Positions 7,021-15,026 are shown, numbered from the stretch's first letter. The stretch: 25,262 nt of DNA from Clostridiaceae bacterium (GCA_016302625.1 JAEDNG010000002.1:1-25262); one strand, 5' to 3'. Numbers and translations: made by a program. The notes: a model not told the origin generated them from the sequence alone.

Positions 7021-8787
7021 TCAGAACTGCTCGATATCCTGAAGCGCGTCATAGCCTTCTTCACCGGTACGAACCTTTACAACGTTTTCAACATCGTAAA
7101 CGAATATCTTACCGTCGCCGATATGTCCGGTATAAAGAACCTTTTTAGCGGTCTCGACAACCTGAGCAACCGGAACCTTGCAGACAACTATGTCGACCTG
7201 AATTTTAGGTAAGAGCGAAGCCTCAACCTCAACTCCGCGGTAATACTCGGGCTTGCCCTTCTGTACGCCGCAGCCTAAAACGTGAGTTACCGTCATACCG
7301 GTAATGCCGATGCCGACCATCGCGTTCTTAAGACTTTCAAGCTTAGCTTCTTTGCAGACAACTTCGACCTTGGTGATTTTTTCGCCACTGGCGGGTCTGA
7401 CGTCAGCCGCAACCTTGGGCATTTCTTTAACCTCAACCGCTTCTGCAACAGGAACATCACCTGTAACCGCAACAGGAGCGTCGTCCTCGTCTATGTACTC
7501 GGGGAGCATTGCAAAGCCTGCATATGCGCTCGGAAGTCCGTGCTCGGTAGCGTCAAGACCTTCAATTTCCTCTTCACGGCTGACGCGAAGTCCGACAACC
7601 TTTTTGATGATTAAGAAAGTAACTGTGATTGTAACAGCGGTCCAGAGGGCAACTGTTGCAAAGCCTGTAAGCTGTATACCTAAAAGCTTGAAACCGCCGC
7701 CGTAGAAAAGACCTGTCATGGTTTCGCCAGAAGCGTCTGCAATTGCATATCCGGGAGCTGTGTCGGTAGCGAAAAGACCTACTGCAATAGTACCCCAGAT
7801 ACCGTTCATGCAGTGAACCGCAACAGCACCGACAGGGTCGTCAATGCGGAGCTTGTGGTCAAGCAGCCATACGCCGAATACTACAAGAACTCCTGCAACA
7901 GCACCGATTATCGCGGCGCCTAAAGCGTCTGTAACATCGCAGGGAGCGGTTATAGCCACAAGACCTGCAAGCGAAGCGTTAAGACACATTGAAACATCGG
8001 GCTTGCCGTATTTAATCCAGGTGAATATCATACATACAACGGTTGCAACGGCGGGAGCAACGGTTGTGGTAAGGAATACAGAGCCTAACTGCTCGATAGA
8101 GGTACAAGCCGCACCGTTAAAGCCGTACCAGCCGAGCCAGAGAATGAATACACCTAAAGCGCCTAAAGCAATGCTGTGACCGGGGAAGGCGTTTACCTTT
8201 ACAACCTTGCCCTTTTCGTCCTTCTTAAACTTACCGATACGCGGTCCTAAAAGCTTTGCGCCGATTAAAGCGGAGATACCGCCGACCATGTGTATTGCGC
8301 AGGAGCCTGCGAAATCGTGGAAACCGAGCTGTGAAAGCCAGCCGCCGCCCCAGATCCAGTGAGCCTCAATCGGGTAGATAAGAGCGGAGATAACGCCCGA
8401 ATAAATGCAGTAGGAAAGGAATTTTGTTCTTTCTGCCATTGCGCCCGAAACTATCGTAGCGGTTGTGGCGCAGAAAACAAGGTTAAATACAAAGGTTGAA
8501 AAATCAAAGCTTTCGTAGCTTGTGAAGATATCAAATCCGGGCTTACCGATAAGTCCTACAAGATCTTCACCCATTAAAAGACTGAAGCCTATAATAACAA
8601 ACACAACAGTACCGATACAGAAGTCCATAAGGTTCTTCATTATAATGTTGCCTGTGTTCTTGGCTCTTGTAAAGCCTGCCTCTACCATTGCGAAGCCTGC
8701 TTGCATAAAGAAGACCAGCGCCGCACCGATTAGAAACCATACCGCAAAGGTTTCAGTGGTTACAGCTTCTAAAATTGTTGAATCCAT
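7021..8787 (-). CDS. amt: Ammonium transporter with fused C-terminal PII domain
   Basis: A 588-aa protein: an Amt/MEP channel of about 410 residues with many membrane segments, an acidic Ala/Val/Pro-rich linker, and a complete PII domain (about 470-588). The pore His pair is visible in CAIHMVGG and AVHCMNGIWG. The PII part has GITGMTV, the T-loop QKG...YRG and the nucleotide site HIGDGKIFV...VRTGEEG. At the position of GlnB Tyr51 there is Val (RGVEV instead of RGAEY), so control by uridylylation is unlikely; binding of ATP/ADP and 2-oxoglutarate remains plausible. An ATG at 8796 abuts AAAGGG directly, so the in-frame ATG at 8787 (9-nt spacing) is preferred. It follows glnN by about 60 nt and is probably cotranscribed. 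Confidence 0.93.
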   Translation of the reverse strand: MDSTILEAVTTETFAVWFLIGAALVFFMQAGFAMVEAGFTRAKNTGNIIMKNLMDFCIGTVVFVIIGFSLLMGEDLVGLIGKPGFDIFTSYESFDFSTFVFNLVFCATTATIVSGAMAERTKFLSYCIYSGVISALIYPIEAHWIWGGGWLSQLGFHDFAGSCAIHMVGGISALIGAKLLGPRIGKFKKDEKGKVVKVNAFPGHSIALGALGVFILWLGWYGFNGAACTSIEQLGSVFLTTTVAPAVATVVCMIFTWIKYGKPDVSMCLNASLAGLVAITAPCDVTDALGAAIIGAVAGVLVVFGVWLLDHKLRIDDPVGAVAVHCMNGIWGTIAVGLFATDTAPGYAIADASGETMTGLFYGGGFKLLGIQLTGFATVALWTAVTITVTFLIIKKVVGLRVSREEEIEGLDATEHGLPSAYAGFAMLPEYIDEDDAPVAVTGDVPVAEAVEVKEMPKVAADVRPASGEKITKVEVVCKEAKLESLKNAMVGIGITGMTVTHVLGCGVQKGKPEYYRGVEVEASLLPKIQVDIVVCKVPVAQVVETAKKVLYTGHIGDGKIFVYDVENVVKVRTGEEGYDALQDIEQF

Positions 8788-8818
8788 ATAAATCATCCCT
8801 TTAAAAAATTTATTGCCT

Positions 8819-8840
8819 GCCGCCGCTTTTACACGGCGGC
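8819..8840 (-). other. GC-rich hairpin in the glnN-amt intergenic gap
   Basis: GCCGCCG (8819-8825) pairs with CGGCGGC (8834-8840), 7 bp with an 8-nt loop. No U-tract follows directly on the minus strand, so it is not a standard terminator. It may protect the glnN mRNA 3' end or lower amt expression (inference). Confidence 0.6.
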
Positions 8841-8850
8841 TTGTAACCTG

Positions 8851-10941
8851 TTATTTTACGCTGAACAGCATATCGCCGTAGGACGGATAAGGCCAGCTGC
8901 CGGCGGGAACCATCGTTTCAAGCTCATCAACCGTGATTCTTAAATCGTTCATATCTGCGAACACGCTGTCCTTATAGAACATGGAAAGCTCGGTTGTATC
9001 GCTTATTTCCTTAGCTTTAAGGGTAGCGTCCTCAAGCTTCTGAACCTTCTTATACGCTGAAGCGTTCAGCTTGCTGATTTTCGCAAGCAAATCCTTTTCA
9101 TAGCTTACGTCAATGTCTCCGCAGGCGGATTTTGCGATAATCGTATCGGAAAGCTCATGCGAATATTTGCTGACCGCCGGAAGAATATCCTTCTTCGCCA
9201 TATCAATCATTGTAAGCGCTTCAATGTTGAGGGTCTTGCAGTAATTTTCCGAAAGAATTTCGTATCTTGCACGCATTTCTGTTTCGGAATAAACCTTGTG
9301 CGAAGTAAAGAGCTTTAAGTTCTTCTCATGCAGTGAATAGGGGAGACATTCAGGCGTTGAGCGGAGGTTCAAAAGTCCTCTCTTTTCGGCTTCCGCAATC
9401 CACGCGTCGTCATAACCGTTGCCGTTGAAGATTATTCTCTTGTGATCGGTTATGGTTTTCTTGATAAGCTCATGCAGGCTTTCCTCAAAATCCGCCGCCT
9501 GCTCAAGCTCGTCGGCAAACTGCTTTAATTCCTCTGCAACCGCTGTGTTCAGCACTACGTTTGTGCAGGAAACCGAGGAGAAGGAGCCCAACATTCTGAA
9601 CTCGAACTTGTTTCCGGTGAAGGCGAAGGGTGAGGTTCTGTTTCTGTCGGTCGAGTCCTTCGGGAACTTAGGTAGCGTATGTACGCCGATTTTTAAGATT
9701 TCCTTTTCCTTGCCGCCGTAGGGCTGATCCTTTTCAATCGCCTGTAAAACCTCGGTCAGCTCTGTTCCTAAGAACATTGAAACTACCGCCGGAGGAGCCT
9801 CGTTAGCGCCGAGTCTGTGGTCGTTTCCTGCGGAGGCAACCGAAACGCGGAGCATATCCTGATATTCGTCGACCGCCTTGATAACCGCGCACAGGAACAG
9901 TAAGAATTGTGCGTTTTCATACGGTGTGTCGCCCGGGTTTAAAAGGTTTATGCCCGTATCGGTAGAAACAGACCAGTTGTTGTGCTTGCCGCTTCCGTTT
10001 ACGCCCGCAAACGGTTTTTCGTGAAGCAAGCATACCATGTGATGCTTTTTTGCGACCTTCTGCATAATTTCCATTGTAAGCTGGTTGTGATCCGCCGCAA
10101 TATTTGTGGTGGTGAATACCGGAGCTAATTCGTGCTGTGCGGGAGCAACCTCGTTGTGCTCTGTTTTGGCAAGAATACCTAATTTCCAAAGCTCCTCGTT
10201 AAGGTCGTTCATAAACGCCTGAACACGCGGCTTTATAATACCGAAGTAATGATCCTCAAGCTCCTGACCCTTAGGCGGTTTTGCACCGAAAAGGGTACGG
10301 CCGGTATATATTAGGTCTTTTCTCTTATTGTAAACATCTTCATCGATAAGGAAGTATTCCTGCTCGGGACCTACCGTAGTCTTTACCGATTTAGCGTCTG
10401 TGTTTCCGAAAAGCTTTAAAACTCTTAAAGCCTGTTTGTTTATTGCCTGCATACTGCGAAGCAACGGAGTTTTCTTATCGAGCGCCTCGCCGCCGTAGGA
10501 GCAGAACGCCGTCGGAATACAAAGCACGCCGTCCTTTATAAATGCGTATGAGGTCGGATCCCACGCGGTGTAGCCTCTTGCTTCGAAAGTGGCGCGAAGT
10601 CCTCCCGACGGGAAAGAAGACGCGTCCGGCTCGCCCTGAATAAGCTCTTTACCGGAGAACTCCATAATGATTTTTCCGTCGCTTACCGGAGCTATAAAGC
10701 TGTCGTGCTTTTCTGCGGAAAGGCCGGAGAGCGGCTGGAACCAGTGAGTGTAATGTGTGGCGCCCTTTTCAATCGCCCAGTCCTTCATCGCGTTCGCAAC
10801 GACCGTCGCAACATTGGGGTCAAGGGAACGTCCCTCCTTAATCGTGCGCTGTAAGGCTTTGTAGGTCTCTTTCGGCAGACGCTGCTGCATTACGCTGTCG
10901 CCGAATACGTTACTGCCGAAGATTTCGCTGATGTTGCTCAT
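8851..10941 (-). CDS. glnN: Glutamine synthetase type III
   Basis: A 696-aa GS III, the large dodecameric form common in Bacteroidetes, cyanobacteria and gut Clostridia; it makes glutamine from glutamate, ammonium and ATP. The length (about 700 aa) and the signature blocks THWFQPLSG, FPSGGLRATFEARGYTAWDP, GPEQEYFLID, TEHNEVAPAQHELAP, GVNGSGKHNNWS and SAGNDHRLGANEAPPA fit the family along the whole chain. The C-terminal region holds the usual helical extension ending in WPYPSYGDMLF. The start ATG at 10941 follows AGAGAGG. It is the first gene of the glnN-amt unit and has a 169-nt leader with two tandem terminator-type structures behind a perfect consensus promoter. Confidence 0.95.
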   Translation of the reverse strand: MSNISEIFGSNVFGDSVMQQRLPKETYKALQRTIKEGRSLDPNVATVVANAMKDWAIEKGATHYTHWFQPLSGLSAEKHDSFIAPVSDGKIIMEFSGKELIQGEPDASSFPSGGLRATFEARGYTAWDPTSYAFIKDGVLCIPTAFCSYGGEALDKKTPLLRSMQAINKQALRVLKLFGNTDAKSVKTTVGPEQEYFLIDEDVYNKRKDLIYTGRTLFGAKPPKGQELEDHYFGIIKPRVQAFMNDLNEELWKLGILAKTEHNEVAPAQHELAPVFTTTNIAADHNQLTMEIMQKVAKKHHMVCLLHEKPFAGVNGSGKHNNWSVSTDTGINLLNPGDTPYENAQFLLFLCAVIKAVDEYQDMLRVSVASAGNDHRLGANEAPPAVVSMFLGTELTEVLQAIEKDQPYGGKEKEILKIGVHTLPKFPKDSTDRNRTSPFAFTGNKFEFRMLGSFSSVSCTNVVLNTAVAEELKQFADELEQAADFEESLHELIKKTITDHKRIIFNGNGYDDAWIAEAEKRGLLNLRSTPECLPYSLHEKNLKLFTSHKVYSETEMRARYEILSENYCKTLNIEALTMIDMAKKDILPAVSKYSHELSDTIIAKSACGDIDVSYEKDLLAKISKLNASAYKKVQKLEDATLKAKEISDTTELSMFYKDSVFADMNDLRITVDELETMVPAGSWPYPSYGDMLFSVK

Positions 10942-10964
10942 AATTTAAACCTCTCTTTTCGGGT

Positions 10965-11025
10965 AAAACAAAAGCGGCAACGGCGTACAGAGAATATTTC
11001 CTTCTCATGCGACGCCATTGCCGCT
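10965..11025 (-). terminator. Second leader terminator/attenuator upstream of glnN
   Basis: On the minus strand, 11025-11012 pairs with 10986-10973 over 14 positions (13 Watson-Crick pairs and one G-U), enclosing a smaller GAGAA/TTCTC hairpin. TTTTGTTTT follows (10973-10965). The 5' arm contains the same 14-nt core (CGGCAATGGCGTCG, 11023-11010) as the first terminator. That core can instead fold as a small stem with the loop AATGGC. Confidence 0.85.
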
Positions 11026-11052
11026 AAAATTTCACCCATATAATAATGTCAT

Positions 11053-11107
11053 AAAAAAAGAAACGGCAGACAAAAGTAGTGATTACTACCGACGCCATTG
11101 CCGTTTC
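11053..11107 (-). terminator. First leader terminator/attenuator upstream of glnN
   Basis: On the minus strand GAAACGGCA (11107-11099) pairs with TGCCGTTTC (11068-11060), followed by T7 (11059-11053). The 5' arm overlaps the core CGGCAATGGCGTCG (11103-11090), which can alternatively form CGGC/GTCG closing a six-base loop AATGGC. A GTAGT-AATC-ACTAC hairpin lies inside. It starts within the first few nucleotides of the predicted transcript. Confidence 0.85.
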
Positions 11108-11116
11108 GATGTTGCT

Positions 11117-11145
11117 ATTATACTTCCGCAATATTCATTTGTCAA
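11117..11145 (-). promoter_or_regulatory. Perfect consensus promoter of glnN-amt
   Basis: On the minus strand TTGACA (11145-11140) and TATAAT (11122-11117) are exactly 17 nt apart. The start of transcription is expected near 11110, giving a leader of about 169 nt. A promoter this strong without an obvious operator fits control after initiation. Confidence 0.88.
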
Positions 11146-11309
11146 GAAAAATGTGATTTTTTTAACTATTTTTTCTAAATAGCCGATTCGGCAAAATAAT
11201 TTAAAGCAAAATCAGCGTTTTAATTAAAAAAATTAATTTCAATCCCGGTTATCACAAATCAGACAGAAGAAAAAGGTAATTTTTCGGGAAAAAAGTGCGA
11301 AGAGAACTC

Positions 11310-11338
11310 TTGACATTTGAAGATAACATTATTATAAT
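11310..11338 (+). promoter_or_regulatory. Perfect consensus promoter of glnA-ANTAR-pyrG
   Basis: TTGACA (11310-11315) and TATAAT (11333-11338) are exactly 17 nt apart. Transcription should start near 11345, leaving a leader of about 119 nt. It is divergent from the equally perfect glnN promoter; the roughly 160 bp between them is AT-rich and holds no gene. Confidence 0.9.
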
Positions 11339-11358
11339 AAGTATGTAAATTCAATATA

Positions 11359-11428
11359 CATTGAGCAACGACGTTCAGTGATGTCAGGGGGCTTTTGTCC
11401 CCTTTAAGGCATCGGTGGACGTTTTTTT
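11359..11428 (+). promoter_or_regulatory. glnA leader: hexaloop hairpin overlapping an intrinsic terminator (candidate ANTAR-responsive attenuator)
   Basis: Hairpin A is CATTGAGC (11359-11366) paired with GTTCAGTG (11373-11380), 8 bp including two G-U pairs, closing the six-base loop AACGAC with A at position 1 and G at position 4. The competing terminator pairs 11371-11383 with 11410-11422: 12 of 13 positions pair, two of them as G-U. It encloses a strong AGGGGGC/GTCCCCT hairpin and is followed by T7 (11422-11428). The 3' arm of hairpin A lies inside the 5' arm of the terminator, so the two cannot form together. ANTAR targets are known to show an A1/G4 hexaloop next to a terminator. The second canonical ANTAR hairpin is not obvious here. 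Confidence 0.65.
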
Positions 11429-11463
11429 CATGCAAAATCCGTAAAATATAAGGAGGAACGGCA

Positions 11464-12666
11464 ATGTATTCATACGATGAGGTTATGACCTTTGTCGAGG
11501 AGGAAGACGTCAAATTTATCAGGCTTGCCTTCTGCGATGTTCACGGCAGACAAAAAAATATTTCAATTATGCCCTCTGAGCTTAAACGCGCGTTTACAGA
11601 GGGGATATCCTTTGACGCGTCGGCTGTGGCGGGCTTCGGCGACGTGGTAAAATCGGATTTGTTTTTACACCCCGACCCGTCCACGCTGTCGGTGCTTCCG
11701 TGGCGCCCGTCTAACGGCAGAGTAATAAGAATGTTCTGCGATATAAAATATCCCGACGGCAGGCGTTTTGAAAAGGACGGCAGATTTATTTTAAAAAACG
11801 CTGTGGAAAAGGCTAAAAAGAAAGGTATTTCCTGCTTTTTCGGCGCGGAGTTTGAGTTTTATCTCTTTAAGCTTGACGATAAAGGAGACCCGACGGGCGA
11901 GACCTTTGACAAGGCGGGTTATATGGATATAGCGCCCGACGATAAGGGCGAGAACGTGCGCCGTGAAATCTGCTTTAATCTGCTTGATATGGGCATATCT
12001 CCCGAAAGCTCTCACCATGAGGAGGGGCCGGGACAAAACGAGATAGATTTTAAATACAGCGGAGCATTGAGTGCCGCCGATAATGCGATTACATTTAAGT
12101 CGGTCGTGCAGACGATAGCAAGAAGAAACGGTCTTTTCGCCGATTTTTCGCCTAAGCCCTTAATGCACGAGAGCGGAAACGGTCTGCATATAAATGTGTC
12201 GGTTAAATCGGACGACGGAAAGGATTACACCGACAGCTTTATGGCGGGAATATTAAACCACGCAATCGAAATGACCGCCTTTTTAAATCCGGTCAAGGCT
12301 TCGTATAAAAGGCTTGGAGAAAACAAGGCTCCGAAATACGTTACCTGGTCGCCCGAAAACCGCTCGCAGCTAATAAGAATTCCGGCGGTCAAATCTCCGG
12401 AACACAAGCGTATCGAGCTGCGCTCTCCCGATCCCTGCGCTAATCCTTACATTGCCTACGCGCTTATAATTTACGCCGGACTTGACGGTATTGAAAGAGG
12501 GCTGACGGCAGGCGAGCCTAACAATGCCAATTTGTTTACGGCAGAAAACGATATAACCGACGGGCTTGTAAGTCTTCCCGACACACTTGAAAAGGCCAAA
12601 AGTGCGGCAAAAAACAGCGAATTTATTAAAAAGGTGCTGCCTGAGGGCTTTGCGGAAAGTATTTAA
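11464..12666 (+). CDS. glnA: Glutamine synthetase type I-like protein, short form
   Basis: A 400-aa GS I-family ligase. The beta-grasp N-terminus (VKFIRLAFCDVHGRQKNI) and the catalytic domain are visible, with metal ligands in GAEFEFYLF and HHEEGPGQNEIDFKY, the glutamate-loop His in SGNGLHINVS, and NRSQLIRIPA...RIELRSPDP. By eye against B. subtilis GlnA (about 444 aa) it stops about 30 residues early, lacking the C-terminal tail that ties the two hexamer rings. The Glu-flap residue in GYEAP appears as Lys (ENKAP), and the feedback Arg62 position as Asp. It may therefore be a divergent or regulatory GS-like protein rather than a classical GS. The ATG follows AGGAGG. It is first in an operon with the ANTAR gene (34-nt gap) and pyrG. 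Confidence 0.88.
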   Translation: MYSYDEVMTFVEEEDVKFIRLAFCDVHGRQKNISIMPSELKRAFTEGISFDASAVAGFGDVVKSDLFLHPDPSTLSVLPWRPSNGRVIRMFCDIKYPDGRRFEKDGRFILKNAVEKAKKKGISCFFGAEFEFYLFKLDDKGDPTGETFDKAGYMDIAPDDKGENVRREICFNLLDMGISPESSHHEEGPGQNEIDFKYSGALSAADNAITFKSVVQTIARRNGLFADFSPKPLMHESGNGLHINVSVKSDDGKDYTDSFMAGILNHAIEMTAFLNPVKASYKRLGENKAPKYVTWSPENRSQLIRIPAVKSPEHKRIELRSPDPCANPYIAYALIIYAGLDGIERGLTAGEPNNANLFTAENDITDGLVSLPDTLEKAKSAAKNSEFIKKVLPEGFAESI

Positions 12667-12700
12667 AATTATTGCAGTTTAAATATATGGGGGTGAACGG

Positions 12701-13288
12701 GTGTACGGCGATAAATCCACTGTCAGCGTATTGATTGTGTCTTCTTCCAAAAACGCGGAGGAATATCTAAGGGAAATATTAAGCGGGGGTCAGTTTGCAC
12801 CCGTTGTAACCGCCTCAAGCGTTTCCGAGGCAAAGCGAAAACAGCTTGAAAATCAGTTTGACATAGTAATTATAAACACTCCTCTGCCCGACGATTTCGG
12901 TATTGAATTTGCAGAAGAGCTTTGCGAGGACAGCTCGGTCGGTGTTATGCTGTTCGTAAAAAACGAGCTTTTTGATCAGGTGAGCTGCAAGGTTGAAAAT
13001 TACGGTGTACTGACCTTCGCGAAGCCGGGAACCAGGCAGACTATTACCCAGGCGATAAGACTGCTTGCCGCTACTCATAACAGACTTGCGGCTTTTGAGA
13101 GAAAAGCCGTTAAATTAGAGGCTAAAATGAAAGAAATACGGCTTATAAACCGTGCCAAATGGCTGCTTATAGACCGTTTTAAGATGACAGAGGAAGAAGC
13201 GCATAAATATATTGAAAAAGCGGCGATGGACAACTGCGTAAAACGCGGCGAAATTGCCGAGAATATTATAAGGACATACGAGAGTTAG
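12701..13288 (+). CDS. ANTAR-domain RNA-binding antiterminator with degenerate receiver
   Basis: A 195-aa protein of the AmiR/NasT/EutV type. Residues 8-122 form a response-regulator fold, but the phospho-acceptor Asp is Asn59 (IVIINTPLPD) and the N-terminal acidic pair is Ser14/Ser15; the conserved Lys108 (FAKPG) remains. A coiled-coil linker (about 125-148) leads to a C-terminal ANTAR three-helix domain (about 130-191) with AKWLLIDRFKMTEEEAHKYI. Such proteins bind paired RNA hairpins and prevent termination. The receiver cannot be phosphorylated in the usual way, so activity is probably set by a partner or ligand. The start is GTG at 12701 behind GGGGGTG. Its place between glnA and pyrG, with terminator-bearing leaders upstream of glnA and glnN, makes nitrogen control the likely job. 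Confidence 0.9.
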   Translation: MYGDKSTVSVLIVSSSKNAEEYLREILSGGQFAPVVTASSVSEAKRKQLENQFDIVIINTPLPDDFGIEFAEELCEDSSVGVMLFVKNELFDQVSCKVENYGVLTFAKPGTRQTITQAIRLLAATHNRLAAFERKAVKLEAKMKEIRLINRAKWLLIDRFKMTEEEAHKYIEKAAMDNCVKRGEIAENIIRTYES

Positions 13289-13304
13289 AAAGAGGTTAAA
13301 AGGT

Positions 13305-14927
13305 ATGGACAGAACGGTTAAAAAAACAAAATATATTTTCGTTACGGGAGGAGTAGTTTCGGGACTCGGCAAGGGCATTACCGCCGCGTCGCTCGGACGT
13401 CTCTTAAAGGCGAGAGGTCTTAAGGTCGCCGCTCAGAAGCTTGACCCGTATATCAATGTCGACCCCGGCACCATGAGTCCCTACCAGCACGGCGAGGTTT
13501 ACGTCACAGAGGACGGCGCCGAAACCGACCTTGACCTCGGTCATTACGAAAGATTTATCGACGAGGATCTTAATAAATTCTCAAACCTTACGACAGGCAA
13601 GGTTTACTGGAACGTGCTTAACAAGGAGCGCCGCGGCGAATATTTGGGCGAAACGGTTCAGGTTATACCTCATATAACAAACGAAATCAAAGAATTTATT
13701 TACAGCGTCGGCAAAAAGACCAACGCGGACGTTGTAATAACCGAGATAGGCGGCACCACGGGCGATATCGAAAGCCAGCCGTTTTTGGAGGCTATACGTC
13801 AGGTAGGACTTGAAGTAGGGCGAGAAAATTCGCTTTATATCCATGTTACCTTAGTGCCTTTCCTGCGCGGCTCGGACGAGCATAAAACAAAGCCTACTCA
13901 ACATTCGGTCAAGGAATTGCAGGGAATGGGTATTAACCCGAATATAATAGTGCTTCGCTGCGACGAGCCGCTTGAGGACAATATATTCAAGAAAATTTCC
14001 CTTTTCTGCAACGTAAAGCCCGACTGTGTAATTGAAAATATGACTATTCCGGTGCTTTACGAAGCCCCTATTATGCTTGAAAAAAATCATTTTTCCGATA
14101 TTGTTTGCAGAGAACTCGGAATTAACGCCGCAGAGCCCGACCTTACCGACTGGAATGAAATGCTTGAACGCATTAAGAACCGGAATAAAAGGGTTACAAT
14201 CGGTCTTGTCGGAAAATACGTTCAGCTTCACGACGCGTATTTATCGGTTGCGGAGGCTCTTCGCCACGCAGGGTATGTATACGGCGCGAGGGTTGCGATA
14301 AAATGGATCGATTCGGAAACCATAACCGCCGAAAACGTTGCCGAAACCCTTGCAGGCTGTGACGGACTGTTAGTACCGGGGGGCTTTGGCAACCGCGGAA
14401 TAGAGGGTAAAATAGCAACGGCACACTATGCCCGAACAAACAATGTTCCTTATTTAGGCATTTGTCTCGGAATGCAGATTGCGGTTATCGAGTTTGCCCG
14501 AAACGTCTGCGGACTTAAGGATGCGAACTCCGGAGAATTTGACGAAAATTCCAACAATAAGGTTATCGATTTTATGCCCGACCAGAACGCCGAAATCAAC
14601 AAGGGCGGAACCCTCCGGCTCGGTGCATATCCCTGCAAAATAGCTCCCGGAACCAAAATGGAAAAATGCTATAAATCCTCTCAAATCAGCGAACGCCACC
14701 GCCACAGATACGAGTTTAACAACGATTACCGTGATATGATGACCGAAAAGGGTCTTGTTATAAGCGGTACTTCGCCCGACGGACACATTGTCGAGACCGT
14801 CGAAATCCCCGAAAATGATTTTTATATCGGAGTGCAGTTCCACCCTGAATTCAAGTCAAGACCCAACAAAGCTCATCCGTTATTTATGGGACTTATAAAA
14901 GCGTCGCTTGACAGTCAGGCAAAATAG
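13305..14927 (+). CDS. pyrG: CTP synthase
   Basis: A 540-aa CTP synthase that aminates UTP to CTP using glutamine and ATP. The N-terminal amidoligase has KYIFVTGGVVSGLGKGITAASLG (split P-loop, about 10-31), DPYINVDPGTMSPYQHGEV and EIGGTTGDIES. The C-terminal class I glutaminase has the nucleophile Cys in LGICLGMQ and the His-Glu pair in VQFHPEFKSRP. The length is standard. It starts 16 nt after the ANTAR gene with AAAGAGG and AAAGG ahead of the ATG. Placement behind glnA ties a large glutamine consumer to glutamine supply. No clear terminator follows, so some reading into groES is possible. Confidence 0.97.
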   Translation: MDRTVKKTKYIFVTGGVVSGLGKGITAASLGRLLKARGLKVAAQKLDPYINVDPGTMSPYQHGEVYVTEDGAETDLDLGHYERFIDEDLNKFSNLTTGKVYWNVLNKERRGEYLGETVQVIPHITNEIKEFIYSVGKKTNADVVITEIGGTTGDIESQPFLEAIRQVGLEVGRENSLYIHVTLVPFLRGSDEHKTKPTQHSVKELQGMGINPNIIVLRCDEPLEDNIFKKISLFCNVKPDCVIENMTIPVLYEAPIMLEKNHFSDIVCRELGINAAEPDLTDWNEMLERIKNRNKRVTIGLVGKYVQLHDAYLSVAEALRHAGYVYGARVAIKWIDSETITAENVAETLAGCDGLLVPGGFGNRGIEGKIATAHYARTNNVPYLGICLGMQIAVIEFARNVCGLKDANSGEFDENSNNKVIDFMPDQNAEINKGGTLRLGAYPCKIAPGTKMEKCYKSSQISERHRHRYEFNNDYRDMMTEKGLVISGTSPDGHIVETVEIPENDFYIGVQFHPEFKSRPNKAHPLFMGLIKASLDSQAK

Positions 14928-15026
14928 TTTGCGTCTTTTAATATTAAAAAAATAATAATTTTTTGAAGAAAAATCTGTAAAAATAGGGTGTAAATATTAA
15001 CATAATTTGAATTTTATTTTTCTGTA

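Noticed and set aside
11110..11345. GlnR/TnrA operator (TGTNA-N7-TNACA)
   Set aside because: No good match was seen in the divergent glnN-glnA region or ahead of asnB.
11345..11463. Glutamine riboswitch (glnA RNA motif) upstream of glnA
   Set aside because: A CGTTCA stretch matches part of the motif, but the GGAAGUAGG-type partner segment is not found; the sequence is better explained by hairpin A and the competing terminator.
14937..14960. TTTTAATATTAAAA palindrome after pyrG as a terminator
   Set aside because: It is an AT-only stem with no GC core and no clear U-tract; too weak to call.
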